64,000 bases of DNA, from contig WAEK01000002.1 of the NCBI GenBank assembly GCA_011634665.1, positions 2,994,501 to 3,058,500 on the forward strand. The letters are read 5' to 3'. Positions 25,501 through 37,720 of the stretch are shown one piece after another. Position numbers and translations under genes: made by a program. Positions within the stretch are counted from its first letter, which is position 1, and every line of letters starts with the position of its first letter. Source of the DNA: Mortierella sp. BCC40632. Taxonomy: Eukaryota > Mortierellomycota > Mortierellomycetes > Mortierellales > Mortierellaceae. Below the pieces are notes generated by a model, which saw nothing but the letters and a program-made list of their open reading frames with translations, had not been told where the DNA came from and searched no databases.

Positions 25501-25927
25501 CTAGCATCTCTTGAAAGACAGATGGCCGGAAGCTTGCACCAACACCTGCAGCCCCTCCGAGCAATCGACCATGCTCAGAGTTGTCTGGGATGGTCGATCC
25601 ATGCCTGTCTCTAGTTGCGGCATCGTGAGAATCAGATGCCGAAGGGGCTGCTGGAGCACTGAAAAGATGGGTCGATACAACAGGGGGTTGCTGCAGGGCT
25701 GCTCTCTCCTGGGCGCGCAGGAGCTCGGTTAGTACCGACTCGACTGATGATGGTGAGGCGAAGGGTGGCACGACATCCTTCAGGATCGGCTCGAGTGACT
25801 TGAGAAGTCCAAGGTTGAGGATGGATGTGGGGGTATGGAAGAGTGATTTCTGAAAGGAATAGGCGATGGCAATCAGTGTTGCGACAAAGGAAATCAGCGA
25901 GTAGCGGTTGAGGTCGAGGAAGCGCAT
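22538..25927 (-). CDS. gp78/AMFR-like RING-H2 E3 ubiquitin ligase of the ER membrane
   Basis: Predicted ER-associated degradation ligase. Exons 25927-25403, 25309-25217, 24587-24426, 24323-24183, 24037-23864, 23768-23635, 23466-23356 and 23276-22538 join in phase to about 692 residues. The multispan N-terminal half resembles AMFR rather than Hrd1: RTFFGDLRVIERQ (AMFR VFGPLRVSERQ), WFTILGFLRVFSMLCRDRFEY, VLYYTEFVTDTMIL. The RING-H2 finger spans about residues 424-465: DDCAICRDSM, LPCGHIFH, RSWLEHHSSCPTCR. The cytosolic tail of about 220 residues is Ser/Thr/His-rich and carries a UIM-like DEDLRRAIAESLAMS near 640-655. The CUE domain of animal gp78 was not found. A roughly 130-residue Ser/Ala-rich insertion interrupts the first membrane segments. 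Upstream of the start the frame stays open, but MRFLDLNRYSLISF is a plausible start. Confidence 0.85.
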
Positions 25928-26397
25928 CGTGTTGTGCCGATCGCACGCCGCACCAATGCAGAGAGTCCAGTAGAGTGGAGAGAAGAGGAGAGGAGAGGAG
26001 AATAAGAGGAGGAGGAGAGAGAGTGAGAAGGAGGAAGGTAGAGGATTTCCCAGGAGCAGGCAGGCAGGAGAGGGAGTCAAGTCAGCAGCGAGAACTTGGA
26101 GAATTGGGAAATTGGGATGGATGCAGGCCAAGGATGCATGGACATGCAGATGATGAGATTTGACAGAGGAACGGATGCACACCCGAGAGCCAGCCAGATT
26201 CGTCTCTCGTCTCTCGTCTCTCTTCTTTCTCTCTCTCTCTCTTTCACTCCCTCTCTCTTTTTTTTGGGGCGCTTGATTTTTTGGACAGTCTCGGGGCCGG
26301 GATGTGTGGAGGGAGAAGGAGGGGAGAAGAGCAGGAGAGAGAAAGAGACAAACAGTGTCTCTTGGAAGGGGGAACAATGCTAACAGGCAGTTTATTG
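25928..26397. other. Short intergenic, EXD2-like to gp78-like gene
   Basis: 470 bp between two minus-strand genes, rich in GGAGA/GAGAGG purine tracts (25977-26050) and CTCTCT (26205-26260). It presumably contains the gp78-like promoter and the 3' UTR of the gene upstream. No gene. Confidence 0.5.
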
Positions 26398-28059
26398 CTA
26401 ATCAATAGGATTCTCTGCCCTCCATTCATCGCTCAAATGCCGAGGTTGCATCCGCATCAGGAACTCTTGGCGCCATGCCTGCACAAACTCATCCAACGTG
26501 CGCCAGCCTAGAGGCCGGCTCTTTCCCGGCTGCGCTGCCTTCCACGCTGCAAGCGTCTCGGCTGATTCGCCCTTATCCTGGTGGTACTCTGGTGACAGGG
26601 CCATCATCTGCGCTACAACCAATTGTCCATGCTCCTGAAAGTCCTTGGCTTTGTACAGATGTTCCGACTCCAAAGCCTGCTTGAGCATCACCACTGTCAA
26701 CTCTGTGGTCTGGTCAGGGAGTGGCAGTGGGATGTCCATGTCAACCGACTGTAGAGGTGACCGAGTCTCCACAAGTCTGACTTTTTTCTCCGAGCCCCCT
26801 CCCTTTGGGCAATCTGTCCTGTACGTGGCACTATCCTCCGATGCACGACCCCGCTTCAAGCTCTGGGCTGTACCTGGGTGTTGTGCACTAAGTTGGTAGA
26901 CCTCGTGCTCCTGCTTCGCACATGCCTTCTCTACCTGATTATCGTCTCTTGGCCCTTCTTTTTCGTCAGTCCACCTCATTGACGCCTGAGCGAGGTCAGA
27001 GGCCCTCCACCAGTCAATGACAATCGTCTCCAGCTGTTTCAGGCGTTCTGCTGGGATTCCATCCGCCTTCTTCTTAATCTTGCCTACTTTCTTAGCTCTC
27101 GTCGGCTCCAGGTCGTCAGGCTTAGTCGTTGTTTCTGCACATCCAAGCTGCTCATCTACCCCGCCTCTCTGGACTAAATTCCATTGCCTTTTCCTTTCCG
27201 AGACGATTGCACTTGCAGCACGACGCGCTGCTCCAGCCTCCTTGTCTCTGATCCAGCCCACACCCTCCAGAGGCACACCAAAGGCGTCAACAATTGATTT
27301 CCGAACGACTGCTGCCTCTTTATCCCATTTTGAGTTGCATTCAGGGCATGCGACTACAATATCATAGCTTGAGCGACTTTTGACTCGAAGTGGAAACCAA
27401 CGTCGATATTGGTCTGGCACGACGTGAAGCATTGTTGCGCCTGCGCTCTCACTATCGACTCCACAGACGACGCATCGGTTCTCTCGGTCTTCAAGGTAAT
27501 AGGGGTCATCTGCTCTTCCTTTCCCTGCGGGGACAAAAGTCAGCTCAATTGAAGATGGCGAAAGTTGTCGTGCCAATGAGCGATTAAGGTACCAGTCGGC
27601 ACGTTTCTGGGAGCAGCGAAAGATCAGCGTCGAATCCGGAGGGGCATAGACCGAGATATTGTCATAGATTTTGCTACTCTTCTTTGGGATCAGCTTGAGT
27701 GCGCCTTTGCTGATCGATGAGCTAGAGGACTTGTCCGCTCGCTTGGGCTTAGTGACAAAGTCGATCTCGACATCGGAATCCACCCCCTCAAAGTCGTCGT
27801 GTTCGCTCCCACTCTCGAGTAAAATCAGGTCGTCCTCGTTACCTCCCTTGGTGTCATGTGTTGAATTCATACTGCAAGAATATACTGTAGCGAGACCTTG
27901 ACATTGGTGGCGAATGGTCTGTAGAAAAGAGCCGGACACGACCTTTGGCGGGGCCTGTTTGAGAACTAGATGCAAGTGTGGGGTGAATCGTTCTCGAGAT
28001 CCGATGATTCGGCTGGTAGCACCTGAAAAGTTGACGAGCCGTGTTCTAATGAACAGCAT
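26398..28059 (-). CDS. EXD2 C-terminal-domain (HNH-like) protein lacking the exonuclease domain
   Basis: Intronless, about 553 residues from the chosen Met (frame open to 28122). Residues about 145-265 closely follow the C-terminal domain of EXD2: IYDNISVYAPPDSTL, ADWYLNRSLA, PYYLEDRENRCVVCGVD, HVVPDQYRRWFPLRVKSRSS, DIVVACPECNSKWD. The CxxC...H...CxxC layout looks like a zinc-bound HNH-type fold. The DEDD 3'-5' exonuclease domain that precedes it in animal EXD2 is absent; instead there is an Arg-rich, acid-poor leader (MLFIRTRLVNFSGATSRIIG) that resembles a mitochondrial presequence, then an acidic linker. The start was chosen for that leader; an internal Met near 27869 is the alternative. 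The C-terminal half is Lys/Glu-rich with a conserved-looking LGWRTLDEFVQAWRQEFL end. EXD2 acts in DNA repair and at mitochondria; this protein's activity is unproven. Confidence 0.8.
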   Translation of the reverse strand: MLFIRTRLVNFSGATSRIIGSRERFTPHLHLVLKQAPPKVVSGSFLQTIRHQCQGLATVYSCSMNSTHDTKGGNEDDLILLESGSEHDDFEGVDSDVEIDFVTKPKRADKSSSSSISKGALKLIPKKSSKIYDNISVYAPPDSTLIFRCSQKRADWYLNRSLARQLSPSSIELTFVPAGKGRADDPYYLEDRENRCVVCGVDSESAGATMLHVVPDQYRRWFPLRVKSRSSYDIVVACPECNSKWDKEAAVVRKSIVDAFGVPLEGVGWIRDKEAGAARRAASAIVSERKRQWNLVQRGGVDEQLGCAETTTKPDDLEPTRAKKVGKIKKKADGIPAERLKQLETIVIDWWRASDLAQASMRWTDEKEGPRDDNQVEKACAKQEHEVYQLSAQHPGTAQSLKRGRASEDSATYRTDCPKGGGSEKKVRLVETRSPLQSVDMDIPLPLPDQTTELTVVMLKQALESEHLYKAKDFQEHGQLVVAQMMALSPEYHQDKGESAETLAAWKAAQPGKSRPLGWRTLDEFVQAWRQEFLMRMQPRHLSDEWRAENPID

Positions 28060-29875
<1,816 letters not shown>

Positions 29876-32800
29876 ATGCTCCGGATGCCTGACTCGACCT
29901 CTCAGCAACAGCGGCAATCAACCTCGTCCACTGGCGCAACAAGACATGGCCACACCAATACCAAGGACGCGCTCAGCAAATCAACAGGGGGTTCGATCAG
30001 TCTTCTCAAGGCTACCTCAAAAGGTAAGAGCAAGTCAAGTGACTCTTGTGGACGGTCCCTGTCCCTTGCAAGTCTCAGAGTGGTGAACACTAACTCCTCT
30101 TTCTTCCTCTTCTCTCCTCTATCCCTCCTCCTCCTCCTCCTCCTCCTCCTCCTCTTTTTCTTCTTCTTTCGCGCCTTTCCCTCACAGTCCTTGCTTTCTT
30201 GAACCCAAATGGCCGACGACCTCACTCTACATCTGGTCCTTGCTACACTCAAGGACATGGCACCGACATTGATCTTACCAGTAACCAACGACGGCAACAA
30301 ACTGGGTCAAAAGCTCAGTCTTCGCGACAATCCCACATTCAGGAATCCATAGATTCACATCCTCCCCAGATCTGTGAACCATCCTCAATACATGCCCGAC
30401 GGGGACCACTAAGAGATGATAACAGTGGGCACATGAGTGACTATATCAAGCAAGTCCTCATAAACCGACCTATTAATAACCCATCCAAGTATACCAACAT
30501 TCCCACAATTACAACATCGGAGCATCTGAATGGCAGCCCCATTAGTGAAGACTTCAATGGCCACCATGACAGCAGCGAAAATGATCAGCGAGATTATAGT
30601 CAACCAGCAGCTCACCCTGACCCAGTTTACCCAAGACCAGCCCACCCTTCACCACCAGAGCTATTCAATGAAATGGAATACACAGAAGAGGAGCAACAGC
30701 GAGCAAAAGAACAGCTTCGGATTGTTCGCAGAAACTTGAAACGGTTTCCTTCCGACTCGACATACTTTAAGCGATTTGCTCCTTTGGTAGACGACTGGCG
30801 AAATTTCCTTCCTACCCATCAGTTGCACCAGCAGCACCAGCAGCAACAGCGTCTTTCGAGACCTACTTCACAGTATTCACGTCGACATCGTCGAGCCTCA
30901 GCCAACGGACACGAAAAGTCGGTGATAGGTACGGGATCAAAGCCGCTGCTCTCGAAGGACAACAAACGTAGCGACCTCCGAGGACCCCATTATCCTTCTC
31001 AGCAGGAGGAAGAGGACAACTCTTACGACGAATACTCGCTAGATGAAGAGCTCAGCACAGAAACAGATTCTTCAGTTACAAGGAACAACATTTCGGGACC
31101 AACTCATGGTTATCCGCCTACTGCGAGAGATCTTGATGCCCTCTATCAAGGAGACTATACAACAGCTGCGAGTAGTTGTTCCTCCCTGAGACGCACAGAG
31201 TCACCGAATTCATTTGTCAAGGAGCTTTTGAGAGAGGAAGAGCTGTGTCGACTGGTTGCTTCATCATACCTTCATCAAGAGCTGAATGATGTTGAGAGTA
31301 GCGACGATCATGCGGACCGAATGTTGGGTGAAAGGGAAGGCAACCAACGCCGTCTAGACATGGGTAGCTTTACTGACTATACTCACGACAACTATGGTGT
31401 CCGTTCAAAAGGACTTCTGCGCCAGCCAAAGTCGCATCAGGGACTCTCGGCCCATCATGAGGATGCTCGGGAACAGGAACTTAGAGATCCATCAATTGTC
31501 CATCGATTGAGTTTAAATCATCTCAGGAGTGAGAGCTCTGGCGGCTCAAAAGGATCTGGAGCCTTGCATCGAGCACGATCACATGAGATTCGTCGTCATG
31601 AAGTATCTCAGACACACAAGAAGTATCCTTGCAATACTCAGAATGAACAACGGAGACGCCAGTCATCCACCTCCTCCTCCCAATCAAGAGGTCTACGAAG
31701 ACCGAGACGTCAACGCCAACATGCTGGAGGAATCGGTTTTGTTGAGCTCACTCAGAAGGATGGCAATGAGATTCGGTTTGCACTTGGACTAGAGTCGGAA
31801 GGCGATGACACTGGGTCAGAAGATTCGATGACATTCTTGATTCCTAATGGAGAGGCTACTGACAGCGACTATAACCCATATCCTCGTCTGTCAAATGGTG
31901 CTTTGACAGGAATGACTCAGTGTAATACAAGAATCAAAGAATCTGAGTCCCAGGCATCGTTCACGAGTCCTAGTAATGACGACGCTGCTTCTGTTGTCAG
32001 CCGATCCTCCTCCTCTTCGGCCATGTCGACAATATCGAACCCTGCTTCTGACCATACTTCTCAGGACAGCGCTATTGTTCAAGAAGATCCACCCCAGTAT
32101 TCTGACCATGGCCTTGATCAAGCACTCTTCCTAGCGAAGAACCATGGTCAGCGATCCGAGTCATCTGTCCATCGTATATCGCACCCCGCGAGTATGGCAC
32201 CTGAATCAACTGTGGATTCAAAACAATTGGCCAAAGTTAAGAACACTAGGCCATCTCTGACTGTCCAAACTGTAAACTATAGTAATAAGGCAGTTTCGAT
32301 GGAAGGTGGTATTGCTCCTGGAGCCTTGAGTGCGTACGAGAAAAAACCAGTCGGATCTCAGTATTCGCTTACCAAGTGCAATTCGACTTCGAGTCTTTAT
32401 ATTGACAGTACAATGACCAAAAGTGATGTCGACGAGACTCTTCGTGCGTAAGTAATAGATGTTTGCTTCCACCTTTCCCTTTGAAAGTGGAGTGACATTC
32501 ACAAAAAAAAAAAAAAAAAAAAAAGGCAAGTTTCTCATTCTTTCTTTCATAACTCATATTACCCAAACAAATAGGGTTGCGACAGTGCTGTTTGACAAAG
32601 TCCTTCACTCTCACAAGAACAATGATATGAGGACCGAACGGATCATCAATTCTTCTTCTTATGTCCATTCAGATAAAGTCCTAATGAGTCACACCGACAT
32701 TTTTGACTTTATGCGGTTTATTTTTGACTGTGGACAGGTTCGTATTCACTTCCCCTTTTTTTTTTTTTTTTTATCAAAGGACTACTTTTCAGAGAGAAAC

Positions 32801-33906
32801 GGAAAAGGAAAGGACTAATCAGATAGATCACCCAACATTATTTCTTTTTTTTTTTTTTTTCTTTACAGAACCTTGGCCCTGAGAATGCGATCATAACACT
32901 AATTTATGTAGAGCGAATGACCGAGTTGGGAAACCTTTCCTTCCATGCAATCAACTGGAGACGTCTACTCCTGGGTGCTTTGATCCTATCCATTAAGGTC
33001 TGGGAAGACCTCGCTGTCTTTAATTCGGATGTCTGTGCCATCTTTGAGGGACTTGCCGTCAAGGATGTCAATGCTCTGGAGAGGTTCGCTATGGCGAAAC
33101 TCCAATACAATGTATCAGTCAAGCGATCCGTCTATGCAGCTTACTATTTCCGTTTGAGAGATATCTCTGAATCCCACTACAACTCGCATTATGGCCAACT
33201 GACGATGAGTATGAGCCAGCGAGATATTCAGGGCGACAACGATGTTGAGTCTGTTATCACCCCGAGACGATCTCAGTTGATGTCAAGCCGTAGCAGTAGC
33301 AATACCAAAGCCTCTCTTAACGGAAGTAGCACTGGGCTTCAGAGTGCGGTTAGTTTGTCTGGTCAGAACCAGTGTAGCGGCAACTCTATCTCTAGCCATC
33401 ACACTCGAGTGCCTGTTGGGCCTGGATATCGAAAGTGGACACTGAAGCCGTTGAGTGTTCGGGAAGCCGATCGATTGGAAGCTCGTTCAAGTCTCTACTG
33501 TTCCAACATGTTGATGGAAGAGCAAGAACGCCGAGGTGCAGGATGTTGTTGGGACGAGTATTCGTCCGCATCATCGACCGCCACTTTGGTGGGACGATCT
33601 ACGCCAGAAGAGTTGTGTAGCATCTCAAATTCACTAGCCAACTCGATTGCGACAGCTGGATCCTCGATGCACACTCTCTCATCCATGACTACAAGTGCGA
33701 GTAGTGGTTATGGAAATGAGATTGGATATTGTGTTGGAGTCAAGGGTGCTGTGAGCACACTCGAGAGCGGATCAAAAAAAGAATACGATGGTGGCCAAAA
33801 GGCAATGGAGGACGAGGGGGCAACGGCTACACGACGCGTTCTGAGGATGAAAAAGAGTCGAAGTGACTTTTTCTTTCAGAATTCTACCCCGGCTTCGATC
33901 ATGTAA
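29876..33906 (+). CDS. Cyclin-Y-like protein with long disordered N-terminus
   Basis: Predicted regulatory cyclin. Exons 29876-30023, 30188-32447, 32575-32737 and 32869-33906 join in phase to about 1153 residues. Residues about 750-915 form a cyclin box closest to cyclin Y: VATVLFDKVLHSHKNND, FDFMRFIFDCGQ, AIITLIYVERMTELG, INWRRLLLGALILSIKVWED, VNALERFAMAKLQYNV and VYAAYYFRLRDIS. The human counterparts (NWKRIVLGAILLASKVWDD; VYAKYYFDLRSL) match in order and spacing. The first 750 residues are Ser/His/Gln/Glu-rich with no detectable domain; RVRRNLKRFPSDSTYFKRFAPLVDDWRNFL-like basic/aromatic sequence near 175-200 could be a conserved motif. The C-terminal 230 residues are Ser-rich. Cyclin Y partners CDK14/16 (Pho85-type kinases in fungi). 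Start: first of two in-frame ATGs (29876, 29885). Confidence 0.85.
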
Positions 33907-33931
33907 CACACTACACCCATACATTACAATA

Positions 33932-33967
<36 letters not shown>

Positions 33968-36900
33968 CAATAGAGTAATTTTTTTCATTTAATCCTTGAT
34001 CACCGTGCATGAGGAAAACCGCGCCATTCCTTACTGGGAAGCATGTTTACTTCACAGAGTGTAGAATCATATCTAGAGACTGGACGATTCTCTTTTCCCC
34101 CTTTCAATTCAATCCCTATTCTCTCCAATTTGATCTCCCGACCCACTTGTGTATTCAACCAACCATTTGCGTAGAAAATTACAATCCTGTATTTCCCTGA
34201 GTATTCTCGTTCCTGGAATGCAACGTTAACTCATTTTTGACAAATCCAGTGAAGCTCGCTGCCTAAAGGTCTCTTTGATCCATTATATGGGGGGGGGAGG
34301 GAGTATTTGAAAGGAGGGGAAATAAACACGAAAGACCAGTTTTGAGAACGGTTCAAGAGCGAGAACAGGTTAGCAATGGCGACAAGCTACCACCGGACTC
34401 CTAGTTCTGTTAGCTACAACATTTCTGCTCTCGATAATTACACCTACTGTGTATTCTAATCGGTAACCTACCAATTGATTCATTGCAATCCCAGAAACCC
34501 GAGCCACATCGGGCTCCTTTAAGGGAGACCATGTGGCAGATTTTGGAATAGGATTCTCCAGCACCGCGAAAGTCACCTGAAAGGTATGTACAGCAAAAGT
34601 GATTAGAGTAAGCCTTCGCCCCAACCGTGCTAACGCAAAACATGAGTATGGTAAAAAAAAAAAAAAAAAAACATAAACAGCTAGCGAGAAGTCATGGTAA
34701 CAACGAAGCAAAGTGTGTGATATGGCGAGCTTTCTTGTTGGGTGTTTTTGTCTGTGACAGTTCTTGCGACGATTGTTGCTATGGTTCTTGCAGTAGTCGT
34801 TATGAGTGTCGAGCGAACTGTGACGAGCTTGAGATGGATTTGAGGAGTGCTGGAAACAAGATTATGAGATTGTTTGTATCTAAAGAGCTTAGAAAGATCC
34901 AATATTTGCCTTGAGTAAAAATATCACAGAGGCTGAGAAAACTAGGGATGGCATTGGTCATCGAGGGCCACGACAAGGACCAAGAAAAGCGGTGAACTCT
35001 GAACAATAACAAAAGTGGTGACTAGAGGTACCTAAGGTCACTGAGGCGACTAAGCGCCTATAATGAACTTGATGGGGCCCCAAAAAATAAATCAAAGGGA
35101 TCCAAAAGTCAAAGGGAGTACAAGAATAAAAGGAACGCTTGAGACGCCATTGTTGCAAAGACAAGCGGCCTGATGAGGAACTCCTTGCCGCAGTGCCACT
35201 CTAAGATGACCAAGATTTACTTTTATTCAAGACCGACAAGACTGGAAAGACGATCTCTCCACAGGCTCGCTGCCCTGTGAGGTATTGAGGAGAGTACAAT
35301 TCACAGCAGCTATATAAGAAGTGACAAACCACACTGTGTTCCTCAGATTTCTCCATCTCCCTTTGCTCAGCTGGCTTCGATTGCAGCATTTTTCATTGGG
35401 ATTCGGTTACGTTACACCAAGCCAGCGAATTGAACAGGCGAGATGGAAAGGGGCCGGTTATCTGATATTGGTACTCAAAGAAGTACTCCGGTTTAGTCGA
35501 ATCAAGGAACCAGTCAATAACTGGTTAACCAGAGCAATCACCTGTTTTGAAACCTTTCCACCTTCCCGCGACGCAGTAAAGATAGAGACCATGTCAATAG
35601 AAGAGGAGGATGGGTGTGACAAATAGAGTACTCCAGCACAGTTCCCCTCCCCTTGTTCCATTTTGGAAGAAAATCCTAACCTTCGCGACCTTTGCATCTC
35701 TTATTTTGACTGCCCACCAGACGCTGACTTTAGGACTCCTACACCAATTACCCCCGCTGATGGCTTCTCTCTCACTCACGTACCCATGGATATGTCGATG
35801 CTGACTGTCCCAAAGGTCGGCAGTCCCTCTAGATTGACTCCACTTGGACATTTCCTATCATGTCGTAGTATTCACAATAACAACTTATAGTCAGGGTCCC
35901 AGATGGGTCCAGGTATCCAAGGTTGTGTCAGAAAATATCTCTGCTTCAAAAGTTTGTCTATCAATGATGTACTCTCAGGTGACCCTCCAAGACTCAGGTA
36001 ACTCTGCTCTCCTATCCAAACCCACCATGGCTCACCTTTTCTGGTGTACAAAAAAAAAAGGAGATAGCTTGAAATTAGGATGTAATCGAGGATTTTTGGA
36101 TAGCCATGGCCAAGTCGATTGAAGCTACGCAATTTTGAACCCTTGGTGGATGAAAAAAAGATCAGGGCCAACATCCATTCTAAGGCAATTGAATGAAGGG
36201 CTAAAACGACAATGAATATCAGCGAAAATGCCTATGCTGATGCTGGTAGCGATGGTGGATTTGAATAGAGATACATATCTACCGGCTACAATGATGATGT
36301 CGATGAGGAGGAGGACGACGACGAAGATGGGAGCATTAATCGGTGGATGCTCTTTCAGATACGTGGCTCTCGACAGATTAACCAAATTGTGGCCTCTGCG
36401 TTTTGGCATTTCACTTGCTGTCTCCCCCGATCACAACACAGAAGAAGGACCAAGTTTTGAACAACCCGCTCTATACCCTCTTACTGCTCCCAGTGGGTCT
36501 GTCAACGCGCTAGGGTAATCCACTACCAGCAAACCGCCTGTCGATGCTCCTGGAACGGATGCCTGCCCGACGTTTGAGGAGACACCCATAACGTCTTCTC
36601 TAATTGAGCCACTTGCTACAATCCTCAGTCAATGATCTAGTCTTCGATCACAGTTTGGTCTTTACTACCTTCCCGGCTCCATAGCTCTCTTTCTTCACCT
36701 TTTCTATCTATTATGTATTCATCTCTAAGGTTCTTTCAAGTAGCTTTCTCATGCCCTCTCATCACTCTTTTTATAGATATTTTTCATCCCCCTCTCCCCT
36801 CTCCTTTGCATTTCTCTTCATAATAGATACACTTGACCTGGCTTCTCCTCTCATCCTTTACTCTGCTTTGGGGCTACCCTTTCTCTGTCTCTCTCCCATC

Positions 36901-37102
36901 CTGGCTTGAGAGACACTGTCTCCTTTGTCGGCTGGATTGAGGAGTGGCTACTCCCCGAGATTCATCTCTTACAATAAATTGGCCCTTGCCTCTTCTACTC
37001 TTCGCCATTTTTTCTTCCAACCCCACTTCGCTCTTCCTACCACATAAAATACCTTAATTTTTGTCCCCCATCCTCCACCCCCCCCCCACCCGTCCTTTCA
37101 TC
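33907..37102. other. 3.2 kb gene-poor region with coding-like debris
   Basis: No intact gene. An A-run follows the cyclin gene (33935-33963). A minus-strand segment at about 34577-34441 begins after a good acceptor (TTTCAG) and reads VTFAVLENPIPKSATWSPL, but no partner exons could be assembled. On the plus strand, the frame open from 35312 to 35887 contains a single stop at 35624 and then continues with more stops to about 36460. CT-rich sequence and a CATAAAATACC element near 37043 precede the lectin-like gene. Confidence 0.4.
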
Positions 37103-37720
37103 ATGAAGTTCTCTCACTCGCTGGCATTAATCACTGTCTTTGCAATGGCCGCTACTCGACCATCGGTTGTTGCGCAACCACCGCCACCTGTATCATTACT
37201 ACCTGCACCACCACTACCCGTACCACCACCACCAGCACCATTACGCTCGGCGCCAATCCTCACCTTCCACATACACACCACTGCTGACCCTTCAAGGTGC
37301 TTAGCTGCCTATACCACCGATGCTGGCACGAAAAACGGCATGAATCCTATATTTTGGGATTGCAGAGAAGCAATTGGCAATAACGCTGTCTGGAAATATG
37401 ATATGGAAACAGGTCATTTGACAACCCTAGCCAACACAACTCAATGCCTAGTCGCCGAAGGCAGCAACGCTGGCGGCACGGCTAACCTTAGGAAACCCGT
37501 CTTTATGGCGTGCGAAGCCTCGCCTGGGGATAATGCTCGATGGGGTATTGACCTGGGCACGGGACATCTCACCTGCGACGAAAACTCGACTCAATGCCTT
37601 GGTGGTCAAGGAGTAGGCGCCTCGGGTATTACCAATGGCGCAAGTCCCATCTTTTGGATGTGTAACAGCACGGGAACGAACTCAGAGTGGAGATTTGAAC
37701 TTGTTGGCATTGTCTATTAG
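37103..37720 (+). CDS. Secreted ricin-B-like (beta-trefoil) protein
   Basis: A single exon of 205 residues. MKFSHSLALITVFAMAATRPSVVAQ is a signal peptide with probable cleavage near residue 24. A Pro-rich linker (PPPPVSLLPAPPLPVPPPP) follows to residue 50. The rest has three similar segments, each with a CL start, an aromatic/Cys block (PIFWDC, PVFMAC, PIFWMC) and a Trp block (NAVWKYD, NARWGID, NSEWRFE), the pattern of a beta-trefoil carbohydrate-binding fold with relaxed QxW motifs. Two N-glycosylation sequons (NTT, NST) are present. It is probably secreted and sugar-binding; nothing indicates an enzymatic toxin chain. A CATAAAA element lies 60 bp upstream. The ORF could start earlier at a non-ATG codon, but the signal peptide fixes this Met. 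Confidence 0.8.
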   Translation: MKFSHSLALITVFAMAATRPSVVAQPPPPVSLLPAPPLPVPPPPAPLRSAPILTFHIHTTADPSRCLAAYTTDAGTKNGMNPIFWDCREAIGNNAVWKYDMETGHLTTLANTTQCLVAEGSNAGGTANLRKPVFMACEASPGDNARWGIDLGTGHLTCDENSTQCLGGQGVGASGITNGASPIFWMCNSTGTNSEWRFELVGIVY

